A stretch of DNA of 14,994 bases from JASFQI01 sp050115555 (GTDB lineage: Bacteria > Desulfobacterota > DSM-4660 > Desulfatiglandales > HGW-15), in contig JASFQI010000095.1 in the NCBI GenBank assembly GCA_050115555.1, positions 1 through 14,994 on the forward strand. The letters are read 5' to 3'. The translations under genes were made by a program, and so were the position numbers. The notes under the pieces were generated by a model. That model worked only from the letters and a program-made list of their open reading frames with translations, searched no databases and was not told the origin of the DNA. Below are positions 6,916-12,741 of the stretch, in pieces. Position 1 is the first letter of the stretch. Every line of letters begins with the position of its first letter.

Positions 6916-8246
6916 AGGTCGTCCTGGTGCTGCTCGACGGTCTCGGGGATCGTTCCTATGCGGCCCTGGGACATCGAACCCCCCTGGAGGCCGCCCGCAC
7001 TCCGAACCTGGACCGCATGGCCTCCCAGGGCTGCAGCGGCCTCTTTCACGCCTCCACACCCGGCCTTTGCCTGCCGAGCGAGACCGCTCACTACCGTCTT
7101 TTCGGATACGGAATGGATGAATTTCCCGGAAGAGGTCTCCTGGAGGGCGTCGGCCATGGGGTCCCCTTTGACGACCGGGACGTCCTGTGCGTGGCCCACC
7201 TTTTTCACGCTGCGCCCGATGTCGAGGGCGGTCCCCTGCTTCTGAAACAGACCTGGAAGTCTCTTCAGGCCGAAGATGCGGAGCTTCAGGCCCTGTACAG
7301 CGTGCTCACGCCGTTCGATGCTCACGGGGTTCAATTTCAGCTTCACCGCATTCGGGGAAACGAGGGCATCCTCGTGATGAAGGGCCCGGTCTCGCACCAC
7401 GTCTCGGATTCGGATCCCATGGTGAAGGGGCGGCCCATGGGTCGAATCGTCCCCCTGGAACCGAATCCGGAACCCGATGAAGCGGACCGGACGGCCCTGG
7501 CCCTGAACGCCTTCCTCGTTCACAGCCAAAAGGAGCTCACCCGTCACGATGTGAACCGGGCCCGGGTCGAACGGGGCATGACCCCGGCCGATTTCCTGGC
7601 CACCCAACGGTGCGGCCGGCGTGTCCTTGTGGACCCTTTTTGCGAACGGTGGGGCATGAAGGCCCTGATGATCGCCATGGGTGCGGTGTTTGCCGGGATC
7701 GCCACAGAGCTGGGGATGACGTTTCACCAGGCCCAGGACGGAGAGGATTCCGGAGCGGACCTGGCCGAGCGCATTGGAATCGCCCTGGCGGACACGCATC
7801 ACGAATTTGTCCATGTGCACACCAAAGCGCCGGACGAGGCGGCCCACCGGGGAGACCCCGCAGGCAAGGCGGCGGTGATCGAGGAACTGGATCGCGGATT
7901 GGAGGCCCTTGCGGATGCGGTAGAATCCGGGGAAGAACTGCTTGTCGCGGTGACCGCGGATCACTCCACACCGTGCGGAACCCCTCTCATCCACTCCGGA
8001 GAGACCGTGCCCGTCCTGATGGCCGGCCCGACCGTGCGCCGTGACAACGTAACGGGGTTCGACGAGATCCAGGCCGCTCGGGGGGGACTGGGGCTTCTTC
8101 GAGGGGAGGAGTTGATGCTCACCCTTCTCAACGCGGCCGGCCGATCCGTGCTCTTCGGCCACCGGCTAGGCGCGAAGCAGAGGCCCTACGTGCCGAAAGA
8201 CTATGACCCCTTCCGCGAAACAGACGGCTCAGAACCCGTCGTGTGA
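6912..8246 (+). CDS. 2,3-bisphosphoglycerate-independent phosphoglycerate mutase-like protein (ApgM/alkaline phosphatase superfamily)
   Basis: Predicted 444-residue soluble metalloenzyme of the alkaline phosphatase superfamily, closest in layout to archaeal-type phosphoglycerate mutase (ApgM), which interconverts 3- and 2-phosphoglycerate. Metal and catalytic landmarks are DGLGD (9-13), the nucleophile serine S56 in LPSETAHYRLFGYG, GRGLLEGVGHG (73-83), HTKAPDEAAHRGD (303-315) and TADHSTPC (348-355) with H361. The central segment ERWGMKALMIA (245-255) also fits ApgM. Length is typical or slightly long. ApgM normally has PGSDTAH around the nucleophile; LPSETAH is a variant, so another phosphate ester may be the substrate. 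It starts on the ATGA overlap with the TIM barrel gene, and 20 bases separate it from nikQ. Confidence 0.78.
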   Translation: MKVVLVLLDGLGDRSYAALGHRTPLEAARTPNLDRMASQGCSGLFHASTPGLCLPSETAHYRLFGYGMDEFPGRGLLEGVGHGVPFDDRDVLCVAHLFHAAPDVEGGPLLLKQTWKSLQAEDAELQALYSVLTPFDAHGVQFQLHRIRGNEGILVMKGPVSHHVSDSDPMVKGRPMGRIVPLEPNPEPDEADRTALALNAFLVHSQKELTRHDVNRARVERGMTPADFLATQRCGRRVLVDPFCERWGMKALMIAMGAVFAGIATELGMTFHQAQDGEDSGADLAERIGIALADTHHEFVHVHTKAPDEAAHRGDPAGKAAVIEELDRGLEALADAVESGEELLVAVTADHSTPCGTPLIHSGETVPVLMAGPTVRRDNVTGFDEIQAARGGLGLLRGEELMLTLLNAAGRSVLFGHRLGAKQRPYVPKDYDPFRETDGSEPVV

Positions 8247-8266
8247 TCCAATAACAGGACACCTTC

Positions 8267-9016
8267 ATGGAAACCGGTTTTGAACAGGGGAGGTCCTTTG
8301 CGCACCGACTGGATCCGAGGGCCAGGCTGCTTGCGGCCGCAGCCTTTTCCGTGGTGGTGGCCCTTTCGAACCGATTTCAAGTCCTGCTGCCCGCAGCCGT
8401 CGGGGCACTGACGCTCGTCATTCTGGCAGGCCTGCCGGCAGGCGCAGTGGCACGCCGCCTCCTTGTGGTCAACGGCATGGTGGCCCTCCTGTGGCTCTTT
8501 CTGCCATTTACCGTTCCGGGACCGTCATGGTTTCGCCTGGGCCCCCTCTCGGGCACCCTGGAAGGAACCCTTTACGCGACACGCATCACGCTGAAATCGA
8601 ATGCGATTGTGCTGGTGCTGATCGCCCTGGTGTCCACCATGCCGGTCTACACGCTCGGGCGCGCCATGAGGACATTGCGGGTGCCCCGAAAGATCGTTCA
8701 ACTCTTTCTCTTTACCTATCGCTACGTGCACGTGATCCTGCGCGAGTATCAGCGGCTCATCACTGCAGCAAGGGTTCGAGGGTTCCGGCCGCGAACGAAC
8801 CTCCATACCTACCGGACCTATGCCCTTCTCCTGGGCATGCTGCTTGTAAAGAGCTACGAAAGGGCCGAGCGTGTGCGTGCTGCGATGTTGTGCCGGGGAT
8901 TTCAAGGACGGTTCCATGACTTGACCGACTTCGAGTTTCGCTTGTGGGACGCGGCGGTAGCGGGTTTCCTGGGTCTTAGTATTGTAGCGCTCGCCCTTCT
9001 GGAATGGTTGCCCTAG
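8267..9016 (+). CDS. nikQ: Energy-coupling factor transporter transmembrane protein, nickel/cobalt type (NikQ/CbiQ)
   Basis: Predicted 249-residue membrane protein, the T-component that couples the ATPase to the metal-binding membrane protein. About five hydrophobic segments are seen (roughly 21-36, 41-60, 66-83, 112-128, 230-247). The two signature Ala-Arg-Gly coupling motifs are AARVRGF (167-173) and AMLCRGFQG (206-214), which contact the ATPase in family members. AGGAC precedes the ATG. CbiQ (cobalt) and NikQ (nickel) are hard to tell apart alone; the NikL and NikK type genes downstream and CooT upstream favour nickel. It follows the phosphomutase gene by 20 bases, so shared transcription is likely. 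Confidence 0.88.
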   Translation: METGFEQGRSFAHRLDPRARLLAAAAFSVVVALSNRFQVLLPAAVGALTLVILAGLPAGAVARRLLVVNGMVALLWLFLPFTVPGPSWFRLGPLSGTLEGTLYATRITLKSNAIVLVLIALVSTMPVYTLGRAMRTLRVPRKIVQLFLFTYRYVHVILREYQRLITAARVRGFRPRTNLHTYRTYALLLGMLLVKSYERAERVRAAMLCRGFQGRFHDLTDFEFRLWDAAVAGFLGLSIVALALLEWLP

Positions 9017-9065
9017 GAACGTAACAAGCAAAATCTTCTTTGTGCCCGGGAAAAGGATATTCACC

Positions 9066-9101
9066 ATGCCACAAGGGAAAAGCGCCGGGGAGCGATCATG
9101 A
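9066..9101 (+). CDS. Possible 11-codon leader ORF coupled to nikO
   Basis: In the 81-base nikQ-nikO gap, ATG at 9066 opens an 11-codon frame (MPQGKSAGERS) that ends in the TGA of an ATGA overlap with the nikO start. AAAAGGA upstream (near 9051-9058) could serve as its ribosome site. It contains no obvious regulatory codon run. It may be a translational-coupling leader for nikO or chance. Confidence 0.3.
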   Translation: MPQGKSAGERS

Positions 9102-9850
9102 CATTGATTCTCCTGGAGGGCATCTCGTTTTCGTATCCTGACGGGCGGGAGGTCCTGAAGGACTTGGACTTCAAGCTCGAGGAAGGCGAACGGATCGGTC
9201 TGATCGGGCCGAACGGAAGCGGGAAAACCACCCTGTTTCACGTGATCATGGGGCTTCTGACTCCGAATTCCGGACGGATTGAGATCCTGGAGCGGGAACG
9301 GCGGGTGGAAAAGGACTTTCGGGACGTTCGTCAAAAAATCGGTCTCCTGTTCCAGGATGCCGACGACCAGCTCTTCAGCCCCACGGTACTCGACGATGTG
9401 GCGTTTGGACCGCTCAACCAGGGAAAGAAAACGGGGGAAGCACGAACCATTGCCAGTGAAACCCTTCGCACCCTTGGTCTGGAGGGTTTTGAGGGACGAG
9501 TGACTCACAAGTTGAGCGGCGGCGAGAAAAAGCTTGTAGCCCTGGCCACGGTCCTGGCTATGAAGCCCGAAGCCTTGCTTCTGGACGAGCCCACGACCGG
9601 CCTGGACACGGAGACCACGAATCGTATCATCGAGGTACTTGCGGGAATCGATATCGGATACGTGTTTATTTCGCACAACATGGACTTTCTGGCCCGGACC
9701 ACCCACCGCATTCACGGCATGGAAAACGGCCGGGTCCTGATAGAGGAAGAGAGGACCGTCCACACTCACGTGCACGCCCACGACCACGGCCGCCTGGTCC
9801 ATTCACACGGGAATGCCGAAGCCTGCGCCACGAGGTCTGATGACGACTAA
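9098..9850 (+). CDS. nikO: Energy-coupling factor transporter ATP-binding protein, nickel/cobalt type (NikO/CbiO)
   Basis: Predicted 250-residue ATPase that drives the nickel/cobalt ECF transporter. Walker A is GPNGSGKT (37-44), the Q-loop is Q86 followed by DADDQLFSP (87-95, typical of ECF ATPases), the signature is LSGGEKK (139-145), Walker B is LLLDEP (160-165) and the switch histidine is H193. After the ATPase core, the tail holds seven histidines (222, 224, 226, 228, 230, 235, 237) plus Asp and Cys, a likely metal-binding or metal-sensing extension. GGGGAG precedes the ATG at 9098. One ATPase gene is present, so a homodimer is expected, as in other CbiO/NikO systems. A promoter- and terminator-containing gap separates it from nikM. 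Confidence 0.9.
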   Translation: MTLILLEGISFSYPDGREVLKDLDFKLEEGERIGLIGPNGSGKTTLFHVIMGLLTPNSGRIEILERERRVEKDFRDVRQKIGLLFQDADDQLFSPTVLDDVAFGPLNQGKKTGEARTIASETLRTLGLEGFEGRVTHKLSGGEKKLVALATVLAMKPEALLLDEPTTGLDTETTNRIIEVLAGIDIGYVFISHNMDFLARTTHRIHGMENGRVLIEEERTVHTHVHAHDHGRLVHSHGNAEACATRSDDD

Positions 9851-9876
9851 CAACGGTTTCAGGTCCTGAATTTGGA

Positions 9877-9905
9877 TTGACACCCGATCAGCGGTTTGCT
9901 ATTGG
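9877..9905 (+). promoter_or_regulatory. Sigma70-like promoter upstream of nikM
   Basis: TTGACA (9877-9882) is followed after 17 bases by TATTGG (9900-9905), preceded by TGC (9897-9899) in the extended -10 position. The -10 is only half consensus, but the perfect -35, ideal spacing and TGn element support it. Transcription would start near 9912, about 195 bases before nikM. Confidence 0.5.
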
Positions 9906-9910
9906 AAAGC

Positions 9911-9955
9911 ACGAAGCGTGGGGTACGAAACCTCACCCGCTTTTTCGTCGCGACG
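9911..9955 (+). other. Stable hairpin with ACGAA loop in the nikM leader
   Basis: AAGC-GTGGGGT (9914-9924) pairs with ACCTCAC (9930-9936) and GCTT (9939-9942) around the loop ACGAA (9925-9929), with one G-U pair and a two-base bulge. Five T residues (9941-9945) follow or close the stem, then a perfect palindrome CGTCGCGACG (9946-9955). It could be a weak terminator or the folded upstream domain of a regulatory leader. Confidence 0.45.
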
Positions 9956-9968
9956 ATCCGGATGGAAT

Positions 9969-10019
9969 GCCACGAAGGCTTTCGGTGGAGGATTCTCCAC
10001 GGGCTTCGTGGTTTTTTTT
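9969..10019 (+). terminator. Strong intrinsic terminator (attenuator candidate) upstream of nikM
   Basis: CCACGAAG (9970-9977) pairs perfectly with CTTCGTGG (10004-10011), enclosing a second perfect stem GTGGAG/CTCCAC (9985-9990 and 9995-10000, loop GATT). Eight T residues (10012-10019) follow at once. This is the clearest intrinsic terminator in the window. It sits about 90 bases before the nikM start and downstream of a promoter, so it would either end nikO transcripts or attenuate nikM-nikL expression. Confidence 0.75.
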
Positions 10020-10107
10020 ATTCCAGTTTCGTGGAACCCGTATCCCCTCCATGGGTGCGGGAGCGCTTCCGGCGAGGCGCTGGAGTTCTTGGAAGGGACG
10101 ACCGATC

Positions 10108-10719
10108 ATGCACATCTCCGAGGGAATTCTTGCCTGGCCCGTCCTTACTTCCGGAGCCCTTGCGGCGGCAGCGGGGACGGGGGTGGCCCTTCGAGCGCTG
10201 AACGAGGAGCGCATTCCTCAAATTGCCATCCTTTCCTCGGCCTTTTTCGTGGCTTCTCTGGTCCATGTCCCCTTGGGGCCTTCCAGCGTGCACCTCATTC
10301 TGAATGGACTGGTCGGTCTGCTTCTGGGCTGGATGGCCTTCCCCGCCATCCTGGTCGGCCTGTTGTTACAGGCCGTGCTCTTCCAGTTTGGAGGCCTCAC
10401 CACACTTGGGGTCAATACCGTGATCATGGCCGCACCGGCCGTAGCGTGCCACTACCTGTTTCGGGCGGGAGTGGCGAGCGGGAATCGGACCGTCTCCTGG
10501 ACGTGCTCGTTCCTGTGCGGGGCCGTCGCCGTTCTCCTGGGAAGTCTCCTGGTCGCGCTATCTCTCGTGTTCACGGGCGAAGCCTTCCTGGGGGTGGCCC
10601 GCCTCGTGGTCGTCGCACACCTGCCCGTGATGGTCATCGAGGGGCTCATCACCACTTTTTGCGTGGCCTTTCTGCGGCAGGTGAAACCCGAGATTCTGGA
10701 GGTCGGACATGTGCGCTAG
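10108..10719 (+). CDS. nikM: Nickel/cobalt ECF transporter substrate-specific membrane protein (NikM/CbiM)
   Basis: Predicted 203-residue membrane protein that captures and translocates Ni(II) or Co(II). The start MHISEGIL matches the family signature: the N-terminal amine and H2 coordinate metal in known CbiM/NikM proteins, so start choice matters. ATG 10108 with GGAAGGGA (10091-10098) gives exactly this terminus, whereas the open frame to 9877 runs through the terminator. A further family block is HVPLGPSSVHLILNGLVG (53-70) with histidines H53 and H62 expected to be ligands. About six hydrophobic segments follow. The end overlaps nikL by 11 bases. Nickel is preferred over cobalt because of NikL/NikK next door; this is inference. 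Confidence 0.9.
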   Translation: MHISEGILAWPVLTSGALAAAAGTGVALRALNEERIPQIAILSSAFFVASLVHVPLGPSSVHLILNGLVGLLLGWMAFPAILVGLLLQAVLFQFGGLTTLGVNTVIMAAPAVACHYLFRAGVASGNRTVSWTCSFLCGAVAVLLGSLLVALSLVFTGEAFLGVARLVVVAHLPVMVIEGLITTFCVAFLRQVKPEILEVGHVR

Positions 10720-11347
10720 GCAGTACATCCTGAGGGCCGTTCGGGTAGGCATCTTTTTGGGAGTCATCCTTCTTGCGCCCGGGACCGCCTTTTCTCACCA
10801 GGTTTACCTGTTCGCCTGGGTCGAGGGCGATACGGTATACACCGAGAGCTACTTCGGTGGCAAGCGCAAGGTCGCGGGAGGAGAAATTCGCGTGTACAGC
10901 CCCTCCGGCAAGGAACTCGTGACTGGACGGACCGACGATGAAGGCATGTTTTCCTTTCCGGTTCCCCAGCGAACGGATCTTCGCATCGTCCTGGACGCTT
11001 CCATGGGGCATCGGGCGGAGTTTCTACTCAAGGCCGATGAGATCCACGGCGGTCCGACGCCGGCAGATGAGAAAGCCATTCCATCCGGGAACTCCGGAGA
11101 CTCCGGAAAAGATCCAGGTGAAGCCGTTGTTCCGGATGGGGCCTCCGTGGACATGGAACCCATGCGAGCCATGGTGGAGAAGGTCCTTGCCGAAAGGCTG
11201 CAACCCATCTCTCGAAGCCTTGCTCGGCTGGAGCACGAGCAGGGTCCCGGGCTCACGGAGATCCTGGGAGGCTTGGGATACATTTTCGGGTTGATGGGGA
11301 TCTACCTGTACGCGCGAAGCCGATATCGAGGGAAAGACCGGGCGTAG
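10709..11347 (+). CDS. nikL: NikL-like accessory membrane protein of the nickel ECF transporter
   Basis: Predicted 212-residue protein with an N-terminal signal-like segment (11-29), an extracytoplasmic beta-rich domain (about 30-110, including EIRVYSPSGKEL and TDDEGMFSFPVP, like carboxypeptidase-regulatory or DUF4198 folds), a Gly/Ser/Pro-rich linker (115-148), a short helical stretch (149-176) and a C-terminal membrane helix (182-201) with a basic end. If cleaved after AFS the mature protein would begin with H30. The architecture and place between nikM and nikK match the NikL accessory proteins of NikM-K-L-Q-O systems, in which NikL replaces NikN. Sequence identity to known NikL could not be checked. 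It overlaps nikM by 11 bases. Confidence 0.75.
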   Translation: MCARQYILRAVRVGIFLGVILLAPGTAFSHQVYLFAWVEGDTVYTESYFGGKRKVAGGEIRVYSPSGKELVTGRTDDEGMFSFPVPQRTDLRIVLDASMGHRAEFLLKADEIHGGPTPADEKAIPSGNSGDSGKDPGEAVVPDGASVDMEPMRAMVEKVLAERLQPISRSLARLEHEQGPGLTEILGGLGYIFGLMGIYLYARSRYRGKDRA

Positions 11348-11665
11348 GAAGCGTTCGGCTTGAAAATGTTTCGCTCGCGCATCCCCCGTCCCGCTTAGAC
11401 GCGACTGCGGGGAGATTCAATTCTCCCGCAGTGCGTAAAACGGCCCCTCTCGAGCGGAAATCGAGTGCAAGGGGCCGGGTGGAAATCAAAAGGCCACGAA
11501 GGCCGACTGGACCGGTGAACCGGGCGGTCTCCCTGCGTGGCCTTTTTCATGCGGGGCTGTATAGGAACCCCCATAAGCAGGGACGGAAAGGCATCGAGAA
11601 ATCGTGCCCACAGAGGAAAATCGAATTTAGAAATGCAAATTTGAAAAAAGAAAGGAGTAGTACCG
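11348..11665. other. 318-base nikL-nikK intergenic region with three strong hairpins
   Basis: No gene is evident. H1: ACTGCGGG (11404-11411) plus AGA pairs with TCT-CCCGCAGT (11422-11432), one G bulge. H2: CGGCCCCT (11441-11448) pairs with AGGGGCCG (11470-11477), with an inner CTCGA/TCGAG stem and loop GCGGAAA. H3 is the terminator listed separately. After it come about 120 bases, A-rich at the end, with GAAAGGAG before nikK. No good promoter was found. Confidence 0.6.
11488..11547 (+). terminator. Bidirectional terminator-like hairpin between nikL and nikK
   Basis: AAAAGGCCACG (11488-11498) pairs perfectly with CGTGGCCTTTT (11536-11546), a further T follows, and AGG/CCT extends the stem. 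The inner part holds CCGGTGAACCGG (11512-11523). The A-run and T-run flank the stem symmetrically, so it could terminate in both directions. nikK therefore needs readthrough or its own promoter. The 5' arm again contains CCACGAAGGCC. Confidence 0.65.
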
Positions 11666-12451
11666 ATGAAAATGAGAGGAATCGTCGTATCCGCATGGAG
11701 TTTGTTCTGTCTGTCCATCCTGTGGAGTGGTCCTGCCCTTGCCCACTTCGGCATGATCATCCCTTCGGATTCCATGGTCATGCCGAATGACAATCGAACC
11801 CTGACCCTGTCCGTGTCCTTTTCTCATCCCTTTGAAGGGCACGGGATGGACATGGAACGCCCAAAGTCCTTCCAGGTGATGGCGACCGGGAGACCGGTTT
11901 TTCTTACGGACAAGCTTCAACCGGTTGAGATCATGGACCACAAGGCCTGGCGTCTGGATTATCCGGTTCAAAGGCCCGGGGTGTACGTTTTTTCCATGGA
12001 ACCCGAACCCTACTGGGAGCCCGCCGAGGACTGCTACATCGTGCACTACACCAAGACCGTGGTCACGGCGTTTGGAGACGACGAAGGGTGGGACCGCGAG
12101 ATCGGGCTCAAGACCGAGATCGTGCCACTCGCCAAACCCTTCGGGCTTTATTCCGGAAACGTCTTTCAGGGCGTGGTCAAGCTGGACGGGAAGCCTGTCC
12201 CTTTTGCCGAGGTCGAGGTGGAGTATTACAACGAAGACCAAAGGGCCGAGGCCCCTACGGACTACATGGTCACGCAGACTTTGAAGGCGGATCAAAACGG
12301 CGTGTTCTCGTATGCGACCCCGAAGGCCGGGTGGTGGGGATTTGCCGCACTGAGCACTTCGGACGAGAAAATCGATTACCAGGGTGAGGCCAAAGACGTG
12401 GAAATCGGTGCGGTGCTCTGGATTCGGTTTCACGACTGGCAGGTCCGGTAA
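11666..12451 (+). CDS. nikK: DUF4198 domain periplasmic nickel-uptake protein (NikK-like)
   Basis: Predicted 261-residue exported protein of the DUF4198 type, an extracytoplasmic component linked to nickel ECF transporters. A signal peptide (1-26) ends in PALA, so cleavage would leave H27 as the first residue (HFGMIIPSDS). A histidine/acid cluster HPFEGHGMDME (54-64) is a likely metal site. W/Y/H-rich segments (YWEPAEDCYIVHYTK, 116-130) and a beta-sandwich-like C-terminal part (KLDGKPVPFAEVEVEYYNE, 172-190) fit the family. It probably captures nickel outside the membrane and passes it to NikM/NikL. GAAAGGAG precedes the ATG. It is set apart from nikL by a 318-base structured leader. Confidence 0.82.
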   Translation: MKMRGIVVSAWSLFCLSILWSGPALAHFGMIIPSDSMVMPNDNRTLTLSVSFSHPFEGHGMDMERPKSFQVMATGRPVFLTDKLQPVEIMDHKAWRLDYPVQRPGVYVFSMEPEPYWEPAEDCYIVHYTKTVVTAFGDDEGWDREIGLKTEIVPLAKPFGLYSGNVFQGVVKLDGKPVPFAEVEVEYYNEDQRAEAPTDYMVTQTLKADQNGVFSYATPKAGWWGFAALSTSDEKIDYQGEAKDVEIGAVLWIRFHDWQVR

Positions 12452-12741
12452 AGAACCGCAAGGAGCCGCCGTGTGAGGGTTCCCCTACCGCACCGTATGT
12501 GGCGAACCGGTGGCGTAACGGGGAACCCTGAACGCCAGTGTCCCGCCCACCCGATCCCTTTCCCATCCTATCCCGTCTTTTCCAGAGCGGGGGATGGCAG
12601 CGGTTTCCCCTGGATGTAACCAGTCGGAATGACGAAGATCTCTTGCTGATGTCCGCTCTGAAAAACCCCGGTCTCCTTCACACCAACCCTGGTCGTAGTC
12701 GGATCTCCGTGGTGTTTTCACGGCAAATGCGAACGATCCTG
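12452..12741. other. 290-base non-coding region between convergent genes, with two large hairpins
   Basis: Genes converge here, so termination is expected, but no T-run-bearing terminator is seen for nikK. Instead GGGTTCCCC (12477-12485) pairs perfectly with GGGGAACCC (12520-12528) around an internally structured 34-base interior. A second structure pairs CCATCC (12563-12568) with GGATGG (12592-12597) and CCCG (12572-12575) with CGGG (12588-12591). A weak CCGTG/CACGG stem lies at 12707-12723. Short open frames in both directions have no family-like features. Confidence 0.5.

Noticed and set aside
6882..8162. A 426-codon minus-strand open frame
   Set aside because: Antisense shadow of the ApgM-like gene in GC-rich DNA.
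8525..9802. A 425-codon minus-strand open frame covering nikQ and nikO
   Set aside because: Both plus-strand genes have complete diagnostic motifs; the reverse frame has none.
9905..10020. A standard NiCo or cobalamin riboswitch
   Set aside because: I could not find the conserved boxes I associate with either class; only a promoter, hairpins and terminator are supported.
9918..10733. A 271-codon plus-strand open frame over nikM
   Set aside because: Out of frame with nikM, Gly/Arg/Ser-rich, and it begins inside the leader hairpins.
12455..12535. The end of a group II intron
   Set aside because: The GAGCCG and GGGTTCCCC pieces look superficially similar to intron end stems, but no domain V signature or reverse transcriptase is present.
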